Below are positions 8,823 through 17,639 of a stretch of 64,000 nucleotides of DNA, in pieces. Both the position numbers and the translations under genes were made by a program. Below the pieces are notes generated by a model. That model saw nothing but the letters and a program-made list of their open reading frames with translations. It did not search any database and was not told where the DNA came from. Source of the DNA: SAR116 cluster bacterium AG-447-C21. GTDB lineage: Bacteria > Pseudomonadota > Alphaproteobacteria > Thalassobaculales > Thalassobaculaceae. Numbering within the stretch: the first letter of the stretch is position 1; every line of letters begins with the position of its first letter. The DNA lies in the NCBI GenBank assembly GCA_003212315.1, contig QCQB01000003.1, positions 62,001-126,000 on the forward strand, read 5' to 3'.

Positions 8823-9185
8823 ATGAGTATGACGGAAGAAACTGGCTCAAATATGATAGAGTATGCGGATTTCGCCAAAATAGATATTCGCGTGGGAACT
8901 ATTATTGACGCAAAACCCTTTCCTGAAGCACGTCATCCAGCATTCCAACTTTGGGTGGATTTTGGCAAAATACTAGGAATTAAAAAGACCTCAGCTCAAG
9001 TAACAAATTATTATACTATAGAAAGCTTAAAGGGACGGCAGGTAGCAGCTGTTATCAACTTCCCCCCTAAACAAATTGGGAAATTCATGAGCGAGATACT
9101 AGTTTTGGGTTTTCCAGATAAAACAGGTGAAGTTGTTCTGGTGTCTATTGACCAAAATGTGCCTAACGGCGGAAAACTATTTTAG
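8823..9185 (+). CDS. csaA: CsaA-type tRNA-binding protein
   Basis: A small EMAP-II/OB-fold tRNA-binding domain protein; Bacillus CsaA acts as a chaperone-like protein and binds tRNA. The 120 aa sequence covers one domain: FAKIDIRVGTI at the start, GIKKTSAQVTNYY in the middle, and GRQVAAVINFPPKQIGKFMSEILVLG, of which the NFPP segment is highly family-specific. The ATG at 8829 (two codons in) sits at better spacing from AGGA than the ATG at 8823. Translation could start at either. Confidence 0.92.
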   Translation: MSMTEETGSNMIEYADFAKIDIRVGTIIDAKPFPEARHPAFQLWVDFGKILGIKKTSAQVTNYYTIESLKGRQVAAVINFPPKQIGKFMSEILVLGFPDKTGEVVLVSIDQNVPNGGKLF

Positions 9186-9281
9186 ATCTTCCATTAGAAC
9201 TAAATAACCGAAAAGAATGAGGACGAATAACGGAATAAAACTGCACAGAGGAATTAGACGGAAAGCGTTAGGAGGATAACG

Positions 9282-10280
9282 ATGCCTAAAAATCTTGAGT
9301 TTGGTATTCAAACCAACGGTATCAAGCACGCTCACGCAGATCCTATGCCAGATATCCATACACGCTTTCATATGGTCAAAGAAACGGGGCTCTTTGATTA
9401 TGTCGATAAGACACCTGCCGCAAATGAGGTGGAACAATTTTTATTAGCCAGTAAAAAATGTCATCTTCCAATTCGCTGTGGAGGTTGGTTTTATATGCTT
9501 GGGCGTGATGAGACTTTGCTGATCGAAAACCTAAAAATAGCAAATGCACTTGGCTCCGAGATCCACAATATTCAACTTTTTTCTCACAATATTTCAGGGG
9601 AACTTATAACCAATCAAGATGTAGCTGATTTTTATGAATTTGCATTGAAGGAGGGTGACAAGTTGAGTGTTGACCCATGTTTAGAAGTGCATGTCAATAT
9701 GTGGTCAGAGGATTTCTTGCGGGTCTCGGAAGTTGGGCAAATAGTCGAATCCATGGGATTACCTTTTCAGATAACGCTCGACCATAGCCATATAATTTTT
9801 AAAATTGACAATCCCATTGAACAAAAAGTTTTTGATATCGATGAGGATATTAAAAGAGGAGATCTGATCCTAGATCCATTTACAGCGGGCCATATCTGTG
9901 GCGACTGGATTTCAAAGGGTTGGGTTCGGCATTGTCATGCGCGCTCTGCTGTCCCAAATAACCCGAAGAATATAGTTGCCACTGATGATGAAGGGAATGT
10001 TGGAAGAGGTATTCAATATCCTTTCTGTGATCCTGGGACTGGGAATTATCATGAACTATGGAATGAGCAATTATTAGAGCCCTGGAAAGAAGTAGTGCGC
10101 CAATTAATGAAGTACCATGCAAATAATGCTGATAGTCGACTGGGGCAAATAAGTACCGAGTTCATATCTAATTTTGACTATGGAGAGGGTTGTAAGTACT
10201 CGCTTTTTGACCAGGCCCAAGCCTGCACGTCATGGATGCGGAGTACCTGGGACAACATTCTAGCGGAAGCTGAAAAATAA
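9282..10280 (+). CDS. Xylose isomerase-like TIM-barrel protein (sugar phosphate isomerase/epimerase superfamily)
   Basis: A 332 aa single-domain protein with AP-endonuclease-2/xylose-isomerase-type features. It has short beta-strand-like segments alternating with helices, and metal-binding candidates EVHVNMW, ITLDHSHI and RHCHARSA. Exact substrate unknown. A near-perfect ribosome-binding site (TTAGGAGGATAACG) supports the start. It stands alone between csaA and the convergent histidine kinase, with only 10 bases to the latter, so context gives no pathway. A role in sugar or polyol catabolism is likely from the superfamily. Confidence 0.7.
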   Translation: MPKNLEFGIQTNGIKHAHADPMPDIHTRFHMVKETGLFDYVDKTPAANEVEQFLLASKKCHLPIRCGGWFYMLGRDETLLIENLKIANALGSEIHNIQLFSHNISGELITNQDVADFYEFALKEGDKLSVDPCLEVHVNMWSEDFLRVSEVGQIVESMGLPFQITLDHSHIIFKIDNPIEQKVFDIDEDIKRGDLILDPFTAGHICGDWISKGWVRHCHARSAVPNNPKNIVATDDEGNVGRGIQYPFCDPGTGNYHELWNEQLLEPWKEVVRQLMKYHANNADSRLGQISTEFISNFDYGEGCKYSLFDQAQACTSWMRSTWDNILAEAEK

Positions 10281-10290
10281 ACAATCAATC

Positions 10291-11619
10291 CTATATAGGA
10301 ATATTGATAATAGCTCTCAATCCACCAGTTGGCGCTTCTTCCAGCTCTAATTCCCCACCATGACTGCGCGCAATGTCCCTAGCGATAGTAAGACCTAGGC
10401 CAGTTCCGCCAGTCTCAGGATTCCGGGATGGTTCCACACGAAAAAAAGCTTTGAAAACATCCTCGCGTGACTCGATTGGTATACCTGGGCCGTCGTCATC
10501 AACCATTATGATTATTGAATTTCTGTTTTGTAACAAATTGACATCCAAATTTTTTCCGTATCTTTTAGAATTTGATATCAAATTAGTTAAGGCTCTTTTT
10601 ATCGCTTGGGGTCGAACCTCCAATTTTGGAAGGTTTTGAACCTTTAGTGTCAAATTGATTTTAGATCCATCACGCTTTTCTGCTGTAACTACTTCATCGA
10701 TTAAGTTTTCCAAATCAGTAGCGATGGGGGTTTCAGTTCCTTCTCCTCTCGCAAAGGCCAGATAACCCTCTACCATTTTTTGCATATCCTGAACGTCATC
10801 TTCCAGTTCTTTTATAGCTGGACTTTTGTCCAACATAGCCAGTTGCAATTTCATCCGCGTTAATGGAGTTCGAAGGTCATGCGAGACGCCGGCAAGCATT
10901 TCGGTCCGTTGTGAGATTTGTCTCAAAATTCTCTGCCGCATCTGACCGAATGCAAGGGCAGCTTGTCTAACCTCTGTTGCCCCACCAGGTTTTAAATCTC
11001 CTGGATCTCGACCCATCCCAAAGCTACGAGCAGCCAAAGCTAATCGACGTATAGGCCGGATCTGATTACGCATGAATACTATTGCGATGGCAAAAAGCAC
11101 CAGTGAGCTTCCAATCATCCACATCAAAAATATATAAGGCGTTGAGCTGTAAAGGCGTTTGCGATGTACATCAATGGTAAGGACTCCCTTAGCTAATTGA
11201 ATATAAACTAAGACCCGCCGATCAAGTTTCTCCGAATCTATCAAAAATGGACGTTTCACTCTCTCGGTCATCGCCTTGGAAAGGGTCTTCTGTACTCTAT
11301 CACCATCTGTTTTGGCTGAATTTAATAAAATTTTATCAGGACTATAAGATAGCTTTATATGAAGAATTTTTTCTGCTCGGTTTTTGACATTATCAAGTTT
11401 TTCTTCACTCCCGATTGGGGTTATTGCATCAATTATAAAAGCTATATCTCCTGCGAGCGTATGGGAAAGTCGCCTGGTCATGGTATCCCAGTGACGATCA
11501 AAAAAGACAAAAGTGGATATCGCTTGCATTAAAATTAATGGAGTAACAATAATTACCAATGAACGACCAAATAGTGTTTTGGGCAGGAGGTATTTGATTA
11601 TTGGTTCTATTTTCTTCAT
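10291..11619 (-). CDS. EnvZ-like HAMP sensor histidine kinase
   Basis: Inner-membrane sensor kinase, 442 aa. TM1 spans about 20-40, a periplasmic domain of about 120 residues follows, and TM2 spans about 162-184. HAMP covers about 185-237. The dimerisation helix carries the phospho-accepting His247 in the H-box motif SHDLRTPLTRMK. The ATP-binding domain has the N-box (LTNLISNSKRYG), G1 (DDDGPGIP) and G2 (GGTGLGLTIA). It starts 25 bases after the response regulator, its probable partner. The pair divergent from ilvE resembles the alphaproteobacterial OmpR/EnvZ locus, but the signal and regulon are not visible here. Confidence 0.9.
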   Translation of the reverse strand: MKKIEPIIKYLLPKTLFGRSLVIIVTPLILMQAISTFVFFDRHWDTMTRRLSHTLAGDIAFIIDAITPIGSEEKLDNVKNRAEKILHIKLSYSPDKILLNSAKTDGDRVQKTLSKAMTERVKRPFLIDSEKLDRRVLVYIQLAKGVLTIDVHRKRLYSSTPYIFLMWMIGSSLVLFAIAIVFMRNQIRPIRRLALAARSFGMGRDPGDLKPGGATEVRQAALAFGQMRQRILRQISQRTEMLAGVSHDLRTPLTRMKLQLAMLDKSPAIKELEDDVQDMQKMVEGYLAFARGEGTETPIATDLENLIDEVVTAEKRDGSKINLTLKVQNLPKLEVRPQAIKRALTNLISNSKRYGKNLDVNLLQNRNSIIIMVDDDGPGIPIESREDVFKAFFRVEPSRNPETGGTGLGLTIARDIARSHGGELELEEAPTGGLRAIINIPI

Positions 11620-11644
11620 TCAAAATGCCGCTTAATATTATTCT

Positions 11645-12352
11645 TTATGTTGTTTTTAGTATATATCCCTGGCCTCGTATTGTTTTGAGATAGCGAGGAA
11701 ATTTTGGGTTTTCCTCAATTTTCCGCCTCAATCTAGTTATTTGGACATCAACAGTCCGAGTGTTCCCAAGTTCTTCATCAACCTCAATTAATTTTTCTCG
11801 GCTTAAGATAACCCCAGGTGAGTTTGAAAATGCTCTTAATATTCGCGTTTCGGATTCTGTTAATCCGGTTATTTCGTTCCCTTTGTATAATATGTCCTGT
11901 TTTAGATCATATTGGAAAGGTCCGAACTGAACGCGGTGTTCATCGGATTTATTGATTGCTGGTTGTTGAATACGATGGAGAATCTTTTGAATCCTTAATA
12001 CCAGTTCCCGTGGTTCGAACGGCTTTGATAAATAATCATCCGCACCGGACTCCAAACCCAATATACGATCATCTGGCTCGTTCATCGCGGTCAAAAGTAA
12101 TATGGGTACATCTAAATTTTTGCGGAGATCATTTATAAGTTCGATACCTGTTTCTCCAGGCATCATTACGTCGATAATTAGCAAATCAAACTCAAAAAAC
12201 TCGAGTTGTTGGCGGGCTTCTCTCCCATCGGATGCACATGTGACACGGAATTTATTTTGATGGAGATACCGATCTAATAAACTAAGTAAACGACTGTCAT
12301 CGTCCACAATTAATATGTGAGAGAGTTCCATATTGATTTCTTGATCTTCCAT
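11645..12352 (-). CDS. OmpR-family response regulator
   Basis: Two-domain DNA-binding regulator, 235 aa. The receiver domain (about 10-125) has the acidic pocket VDDDS, the phospho-acceptor Asp61 in IIDVMMPGE, a switch LLTAMNE and the conserved SKPFEPREL lysine. A C-terminal winged helix (about 140-232) contains LTESETRILRAF, RTVDVQITRLRRKIE and IRGQGY. The first ATG has AGGACGATAA upstream. A second ATG seven codons later is also possible. It is transcribed first in the pair with the kinase at 10291. Confidence 0.92.
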   Translation of the reverse strand: MEDQEINMELSHILIVDDDSRLLSLLDRYLHQNKFRVTCASDGREARQQLEFFEFDLLIIDVMMPGETGIELINDLRKNLDVPILLLTAMNEPDDRILGLESGADDYLSKPFEPRELVLRIQKILHRIQQPAINKSDEHRVQFGPFQYDLKQDILYKGNEITGLTESETRILRAFSNSPGVILSREKLIEVDEELGNTRTVDVQITRLRRKIEENPKFPRYLKTIRGQGYILKTT

Positions 12353-12522
12353 TTATCGTCCTTGGTGAGGATATTTCAGTTCTCAAACTTTTTATCGTAA
12401 GAAAACATAAACGGTAAAATAGGCTTTTAGTGCACCTTAATATGCTGTTAATTCCTTTGGTTACTGCATTCTTGTATTTGAAGAAATATTTTTACCTCTT
12501 TCTAGTTTTTATATTAGCGATA

Positions 12523-12550
12523 TTGACATATTTTCCTAAAATATTATCTT
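12523..12550 (+). promoter_or_regulatory. ilvE: Sigma-70-type promoter for ilvE
   Basis: TTGACA (12523-12528) and TATCTT (12545-12550) with a 16-base spacer. The predicted start is about 85 bases before the ilvE ATG in the 289-base divergent region. No other strong structure was seen in that region; it is otherwise AT-rich. Confidence 0.5.
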
Positions 12551-12641
12551 TCGCTGCTAGATATTGAAACAATATATCAATAAAGTGTTTTATGGCAGGT
12601 TTTAATAATAACTTGCTTAATCCGGGATAGGAATAAAAGCT

Positions 12642-13541
12642 ATGTCTGCAGCCCCATTCGACGATCGAGACGGTTCTATTTGGTTAGACGGGTCTCTCAT
12701 TGACTATCGTGATGCTAAATTACATGTTTTGTCGCATGGACTGCACTATGCAAGTGCAGTTTTTGAGGGGGAGAGATTATACAACGGTTCTATCTTCAAA
12801 TCGCAAGAACATACTGAACGATTGCTTAACTCGGCAAATGTAGTCGGTTATGAAATTCCATTTAAAGCTGAGGAAATAGAAAAGGCTAAGTTGCAGGTCA
12901 TTGAAGCGATGGGACTTGTTGATGGCTATATACGACCAATAGCATGGCGGGGCACGGAAATGATGGGAGTTTCCGCTCAACAAAATACAATCCATTTAGC
13001 CATTACTGCTTGGGATTGGCCGTCTTATTTTGATCCGGATGCAAAGACAAAAGGAATAAATCTTGCCCTTTCGAAATGGCGCCGTCCTGCTCCTGACACA
13101 GCGCCAACAAACAGTAAGGCATCTGGTTTATACCAGATTTGCACTATGGCAAAACATGAAGCCGAGCAAGCTGGTCTTCATGATGCCCTGATGCTTGATT
13201 ACAGGGGTTTAGTTGCCGAGGCAACTGGAGCAAATATTTTCTTTGTGATGGAGGATGGTAAGCTTCACACTCCAACTCCGGATTGCTTCCTTGATGGAAT
13301 AACACGCAGAACTGTTATTGATCTTGCGAAACAACGCGGATATGAAATTATTGAGAGGCAAATCAAGCCAGAGGAAATGGCTAATGCCAGTGAATGCTTT
13401 TTAACCGGAACAGCGGTCGAGGTGACACCTGTTGGAACGATTGGAGAGTATAAATTCACACCTGGGAAAATTTGCAATACGCTGGCCGAAGATTATAGTT
13501 CATTAGTTAGAACCGGCAGTGTGGCGGCAGCAGCCGAGTAA
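12642..13541 (+). CDS. ilvE: Branched-chain amino acid aminotransferase
   Basis: PLP fold-type IV transaminase for the last step of valine, leucine and isoleucine synthesis and their first catabolic step. The 299 aa sequence shows HVLSHGLHYASAVFEGER at the N-terminus, IRPIAWRG, the PLP lysine K159 in TNSKASGLY, and GITRRTVIDLA near the C-terminal phosphate-binding region, followed by FLTGTAVEVTPV. The start is supported by GATAGGAATAAAAGCT. It is transcribed away from the two-component pair and has its own promoter. Confidence 0.95.
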   Translation: MSAAPFDDRDGSIWLDGSLIDYRDAKLHVLSHGLHYASAVFEGERLYNGSIFKSQEHTERLLNSANVVGYEIPFKAEEIEKAKLQVIEAMGLVDGYIRPIAWRGTEMMGVSAQQNTIHLAITAWDWPSYFDPDAKTKGINLALSKWRRPAPDTAPTNSKASGLYQICTMAKHEAEQAGLHDALMLDYRGLVAEATGANIFFVMEDGKLHTPTPDCFLDGITRRTVIDLAKQRGYEIIERQIKPEEMANASECFLTGTAVEVTPVGTIGEYKFTPGKICNTLAEDYSSLVRTGSVAAAAE

Positions 13542-13569
13542 ATGCTGTATTGAAGAGATCCCTCTAAGT

Positions 13570-14934
13570 TTAGGAACTTATCAGTGTTTCTATATTGGTA
13601 TCTATAAATCTTGTGTTGATATTGCCGCTCAGAAAATTGGCGTTACCGAGTATTTCAATTAGAAACTCCAAGTTTGTTGAAATACCCTCAACCTCTACCT
13701 GATTTAAGGTCGTTGTCATTAGTCTGACCGCCTCATCACGGTTTGCAGCTACCACTACTAATTTAGCAATCATTGGGTCATAGAATGGTGTTATTATATC
13801 GCCCTCTTTGAAGCCGGTATCGATTCGAATATTTTGTGTCGGAGTAGGAAAATGGAACCTAGTAAGTGGGCCTGGGGAGGGCAAAAATCTTCTTCTGGGC
13901 TTTTCTGCGTAAAGACGGCATTCTAGCGAGTGTCCGTTGTATTCAAAATCATGGTCGATAAGATGACTTAGGTCTTGCTTCTCAGAGAGAGAAAGTTGAA
14001 GAGCGACAATATCCTGATTGCTGATCATTTCTGTTACCGGATGCTCCACTTGAATTCGCGTATTCATTTCTAGAAAAAAAAATTCATTGGTATTCCTGTC
14101 TAAAACAAATTCAACCGTGCCTGCTCCGGCATAATGCTGACTTTTTGCCAATTTACACGCAGCCTGAACCATCATACTACCTGTATCCGTCGCAAGGTTT
14201 GGAGCTGGGGCTTCTTCTATAATTTTTTGGAATCTTCTTTGGATAGAGCACTCCCTATGGAGTAGGTGAAATACATTTCCGTCCCCAAGTCCGAAAACTT
14301 GTACTTCTATGTGCCGAGCATTGGCGATATATCGTTCGAGAAAAATTTCATTGTTACCAAATGTTCGCTCAGCCAAAGAAGATACAGATTTCGCAATTTT
14401 AGGCAAATCTTCGAGCGATTCAGCAACCTGCATCCCAATACCTCCACCCCCACCCGTAGCTTTTACTAACAGTGGTAAACCAACGTTAGTCGCACTCTCT
14501 AATAATAGAGACGTGTCGTTAGGATCTATCGGCAACGACCCCGGTAATACTGGAACTCCAGCCTCAATTGCAACCCTGCGGGCTTTACCTTTATCGGCCA
14601 TCAATTCAATAGTTGCAGAAGAGGGACCAACCCATAATAAACCTGCCGCTTCAACTTTTTGGGCAAATAAAGCATTTTCGGATAGAAGACCGTAACCTGG
14701 GTGAATTAAGTGTGCTTCCGATAGAATAGCCTTTTCTATGATCATATCGGAATTTAAATAACTTTGATTAACTGGTGGAGGTCCTATCAGATAGGATTCA
14801 TCGGCCATTTGAACATGGAGTGCCGATTCGTCGGCTTCTGAATATACAGCGACAGTTGAATACCCCAGCGCCTTGCAGGTTCGTATAATACGACATGCAA
14901 TTTCGCCTCTATTTGCAATTAAAACTTTTTTCAT
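13570..14934 (-). CDS. Biotin carboxylase subunit of an acyl-CoA/acetyl-CoA carboxylase
   Basis: ATP-dependent carboxylation of biotin on a separate carrier protein. The 454 aa AccC-type architecture has an N-terminal biotin-carboxylase domain (KKVLIANRGEIACRII), an ATP-grasp with the glycine-rich loop KATGGGGGIGMQ (about 160), and the catalytic EMNTRIQVEHPVTE (about 285). A C-terminal domain containing SLECRLYAEKP follows. No fused carrier domain is present; the carrier is the next gene upstream (14966-15187). Probably not the housekeeping AccC, because the carrier and carboxyltransferase here resemble catabolic acyl-CoA carboxylases (propionyl-CoA or methylcrotonyl-CoA-like). The substrate is undetermined. 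Confidence 0.88.
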   Translation of the reverse strand: MKKVLIANRGEIACRIIRTCKALGYSTVAVYSEADESALHVQMADESYLIGPPPVNQSYLNSDMIIEKAILSEAHLIHPGYGLLSENALFAQKVEAAGLLWVGPSSATIELMADKGKARRVAIEAGVPVLPGSLPIDPNDTSLLLESATNVGLPLLVKATGGGGGIGMQVAESLEDLPKIAKSVSSLAERTFGNNEIFLERYIANARHIEVQVFGLGDGNVFHLLHRECSIQRRFQKIIEEAPAPNLATDTGSMMVQAACKLAKSQHYAGAGTVEFVLDRNTNEFFFLEMNTRIQVEHPVTEMISNQDIVALQLSLSEKQDLSHLIDHDFEYNGHSLECRLYAEKPRRRFLPSPGPLTRFHFPTPTQNIRIDTGFKEGDIITPFYDPMIAKLVVVAANRDEAVRLMTTTLNQVEVEGISTNLEFLIEILGNANFLSGNINTRFIDTNIETLISS

Positions 14935-14965
14935 AAACGGTTTTCTATACAGAAGAATTGATCAA

Positions 14966-15187
14966 TCACGTTTCTATAATGAATAGAAGGTCATCCTCGG
15001 AAATAGAGTCCCCTTCTTCTATACAGATTTTTTTTACAGTACCTGATTCTGGAGCAACGTGAGGTATTTCCATTTTCATGGCCTCTGCGATTATAAGCTC
15101 ATCGCCCTCTTCTACCATCTGTCCTTCTGAAACAACAATCTTCCACGCTGTCCCTGTTACATCACTGTGGACTTTTACCTCAGCCAT
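14966..15187 (-). CDS. Minimal biotin carboxyl carrier protein
   Basis: A stand-alone biotinyl domain of only 73 aa, with the canonical AEAMKME motif; Lys38 is the predicted biotin attachment site. The flanking lipoyl/biotinyl beta-hammerhead is complete, from KVHSDVTGTAWKI to the C-terminal ISEDDLLFIIE. It lacks the Ala/Pro-rich linker of AccB. It starts the carrier-carboxylase operon and is preceded by GGAG. The carboxyltransferase gene diverges from it across 233 bases. Confidence 0.9.
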   Translation of the reverse strand: MAEVKVHSDVTGTAWKIVVSEGQMVEEGDELIIAEAMKMEIPHVAPESGTVKKICIEEGDSISEDDLLFIIET

Positions 15188-15250
15188 ATCAGTCTCCTTT
15201 CTTAAAGTGCGGTGCTATTAAACAAGCATGGGGTTCTGTAAACGAGAAAA

Positions 15251-15278
15251 TTGTATAGGCCAAGCTTTTATCTATAAT
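15251..15278 (+). promoter_or_regulatory. Promoter-like sequence for the carboxyltransferase gene
   Basis: TTGTAT (15251-15256), a 16-base spacer and a perfect TATAAT (15273-15278) in the 233-base divergent region. It would give a leader of about 135 bases. The -10 is consensus; the -35 matches at four of six positions. Confidence 0.42.
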
Positions 15279-15420
15279 AATAACGTAGATGAGATATATC
15301 TATAAATTCAAAAAAAATAGAACTATCAAACATTTTTATACTAAGAACGATGTTGTCGGTAGTTAGCTTATCTGCGACTAATTATCCTTATAAAAAACAA
15401 TCAATAAATAGGAAGATATT

Positions 15421-16968
15421 ATGTCGTGGCAAAACGAACTTGAAGAACTCCGAACGAGAGAGGCCTTTGCCGAAGAACTTGGTGGTGCTGAGCGGGTAAA
15501 ACGACAAAAAGATGGCGGCCGTTACACAATAAGGGAACGAGTTGGATTGATGGCTGATCCTGGGACATTTCATGAAACCGGGAAGATTGGGGGGATGGCT
15601 GAGTATGATGAAAATAATGACCTCAAAAAGCTGACACCATCTAATTTTGTTTTTGGAAAGGCAAAAGTATCCGGCAGACCTGTCATCATTGGTGGAGATG
15701 ATTTTACCGTGCGTGGTGGTTCAGCTGATGCCACAATCAAAGAGAAGCATAATCGATGTGAGGAAATGGCGAATGCATTACGTCTACCGCTTATCCGGAT
15801 GGTTGAGGGCTCTGGTGGTGGTGGTTCTGTAAAAACCATAGAAACAACAGGGAGAGCGAATGTTCCAGGCGTTGCAGGCTGGGAAACCGTTGTTGAGAAT
15901 ATGGGCACTATTCCTCGTGTTGCACTTGGCCTCGGTTCTGTGGCAGGTCTTGGTGCGGCTCATCTTGCAGCCTCGCATTATTCGGTAATGATTAAGGACA
16001 AATCTGCTGTTTTTGTGGCGGGGCCGCCAGTAGTGGCTCGGACTGGGGAAGATTTGAGTAAAAACGAACTTGGTGGCTATCAAATCCAGTTGAAAGCTGG
16101 CGCAGTTGATCATGCGGTAGATACTGAGGAGGAAGCATTTGAATGTGCCCGAAAGTTTTTATCTTATCTTCCCAATTCGGTTTATGAGTTACCGCCTCGT
16201 GGCCCTCAGATAGATGACCCCAATCGGCGTGTTGAGTCGCTCATAGATTCTGTGCCAAGGGATATTCGTAAAGTATATAAAATGCGTCCAATAGTAGAAT
16301 CAGTTGTTGATGAAGGTTCGTTTTTTGAAATGGGGAAGCAGTTTGGAAAATCAGTTATAACTGGATTTGCCCGTCTGGATGGATGGCCTGTAGCGGTCAT
16401 GGCCAGCGACCCCTACTCTTATGGTGGCTGTTGGACGGCTGCAACCTGCAAGAAAGTTATAAAGTTTGTAGATTTAGCCGAGACATTTCATTTGCCTGTT
16501 GTTTATCTAGTTGATTGCCCTGGATTCCAGATAGGGCTTCAATCAGAACAGGCAGGTACCATAAAGGAGGGTGTGCGTGCTATGAGCGCTATGTGGCAAA
16601 CCACTACGCCCTGGTGCTCTGTCATCATTAGGAATGCGTTTGGTGTGGCCGGTGCAGCTCATAAAAGTGGCGGACGTTATTGCACACGTTACGCATGGCC
16701 ATCAGGACGATGGGGTTCATTACCATTAGAGGGTGGAATTGAAGCAGCTTATCGCGCAGATATTGATGCGGCTGAAAACCCCGAAGAAAAACTTTCAGAA
16801 ATCGAAGATAGGTTAAACAAGTTACGCTCTCCTTTTAGATCAGCGGAAACCTTCTGGATTGAAGAAATAGTAGACCCTCGTGATACGAGAGCACTTCTTT
16901 GTGATTTTGCAGAAACAGCAGCTCCCTTACGAGAGGCTGGTTTAACAGCATTCAAAATGAGACCATAA
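15421..16968 (+). CDS. Acyl-CoA carboxylase carboxyltransferase subunit
   Basis: Transfers CO2 from carboxybiotin to an acyl-CoA. The 515 aa protein has two crotonase-like halves. The N-terminal half contains GKAKVSGRPVIIGGDDFTV and EGSGGGGSV. The C-terminal half contains VYLVDCPGFQIG, IIRNAFGVAGAAHKSG and YAWPSGRWGSLPLEGG. It resembles propionyl-/methylcrotonyl-CoA carboxylase beta chains, not split AccA/AccD. With the divergent carboxylase and carrier it completes a three-part enzyme. The AGGAAG site before the ATG is strong. The stop overlaps the next start by one base. Confidence 0.88.
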   Translation: MSWQNELEELRTREAFAEELGGAERVKRQKDGGRYTIRERVGLMADPGTFHETGKIGGMAEYDENNDLKKLTPSNFVFGKAKVSGRPVIIGGDDFTVRGGSADATIKEKHNRCEEMANALRLPLIRMVEGSGGGGSVKTIETTGRANVPGVAGWETVVENMGTIPRVALGLGSVAGLGAAHLAASHYSVMIKDKSAVFVAGPPVVARTGEDLSKNELGGYQIQLKAGAVDHAVDTEEEAFECARKFLSYLPNSVYELPPRGPQIDDPNRRVESLIDSVPRDIRKVYKMRPIVESVVDEGSFFEMGKQFGKSVITGFARLDGWPVAVMASDPYSYGGCWTAATCKKVIKFVDLAETFHLPVVYLVDCPGFQIGLQSEQAGTIKEGVRAMSAMWQTTTPWCSVIIRNAFGVAGAAHKSGGRYCTRYAWPSGRWGSLPLEGGIEAAYRADIDAAENPEEKLSEIEDRLNKLRSPFRSAETFWIEEIVDPRDTRALLCDFAETAAPLREAGLTAFKMRP

Positions 16969-17639
16969 TGATATCCGAGTTTATAAAAGGTGATGCTCGC
17001 CGAGCCTTTGATGTACTCAAGGGAGGTGGGATTGCAATAATACCCATGGATGTTGGTTACACATGTGCTGGTGGATCGAGAGAGGCCTTAAAAAAAATAT
17101 TTAATACAAAAAAACGCGCCGCTTCCAAAAGAAATGCCATGGTAGGTGATATGGCCATTGCTGAGGAACTTTATGACCTAAGTGCAAAGGCCTGGGACGT
17201 TATAAAGGTAATTACAGAAGACTATGATCTTCCTCTTGGAGCAGTTGGACCATGTAAAATAGACCATCCATTATTGCAAGTTCTCGATGAAGAATCGATT
17301 GAAGCCAGCACGAAGGACGGAACCTTGGTGATGCTGATCAACGCTGGACCGTTCCATTCCGAAATTTGTCGTTTATCGCTTAAGGAATTGCATCCTATTT
17401 TTGGATCGTCGGCAAATATTTCTCTTACTGGAACCAAGTTTCGGGTGGAGGATATTGATAAGGAAATTATTGATATAGCAGATATCGTTATTGATCATGG
17501 TTTGCGAAAATACCATTTTTACCAGCAGTCTTCGACCTTATTGAATGTTGAAACATTTGAGGTTGTTCGAAAAGGCTCCAATTATGAAATTATCGCAGAT
17601 ATTTGTTCTCGCCGTTTTGGTGTGCAGTTAACGGATTAA
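16968..17639 (+). CDS. YrdC/Sua5/YciO-family protein
   Basis: A 223 aa single-domain member of the family that includes threonylcarbamoyl-AMP synthase (TsaC/Sua5). Matching features are GGGIAIIPMDVGYTCAG at the N-terminus, a NTKKRAASK region corresponding to the basic nucleotide-binding segment, and PIFGSSANIS for the conserved SSAN motif. It is divergent from canonical TsaC. Its TAATG overlap with the carboxyltransferase suggests a role tied to that enzyme rather than tRNA t6A synthesis. That interpretation is inference; a second, canonical TsaC elsewhere would support it. Confidence 0.7.
   Translation: MISEFIKGDARRAFDVLKGGGIAIIPMDVGYTCAGGSREALKKIFNTKKRAASKRNAMVGDMAIAEELYDLSAKAWDVIKVITEDYDLPLGAVGPCKIDHPLLQVLDEESIEASTKDGTLVMLINAGPFHSEICRLSLKELHPIFGSSANISLTGTKFRVEDIDKEIIDIADIVIDHGLRKYHFYQQSSTLLNVETFEVVRKGSNYEIIADICSRRFGVQLTD

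Noticed and set aside
10282-10312. CCTATATAGG palindrome with ATCAAT/ATTGAT arms as a bidirectional terminator
   Set aside because: No T-run on either side, and it overlaps the C-terminal codons of the histidine kinase; too weak to list.
12005-12020. tRNA-like GGTTCGAAC T-arm sequence
   Set aside because: It is inside the response-regulator gene and has no acceptor stem or anticodon arm around it.
14309-14695. 128 aa plus-strand ORF inside the biotin carboxylase gene
   Set aside because: Antisense shadow; the proline run comes from the reverse of the glycine-rich ATP loop.
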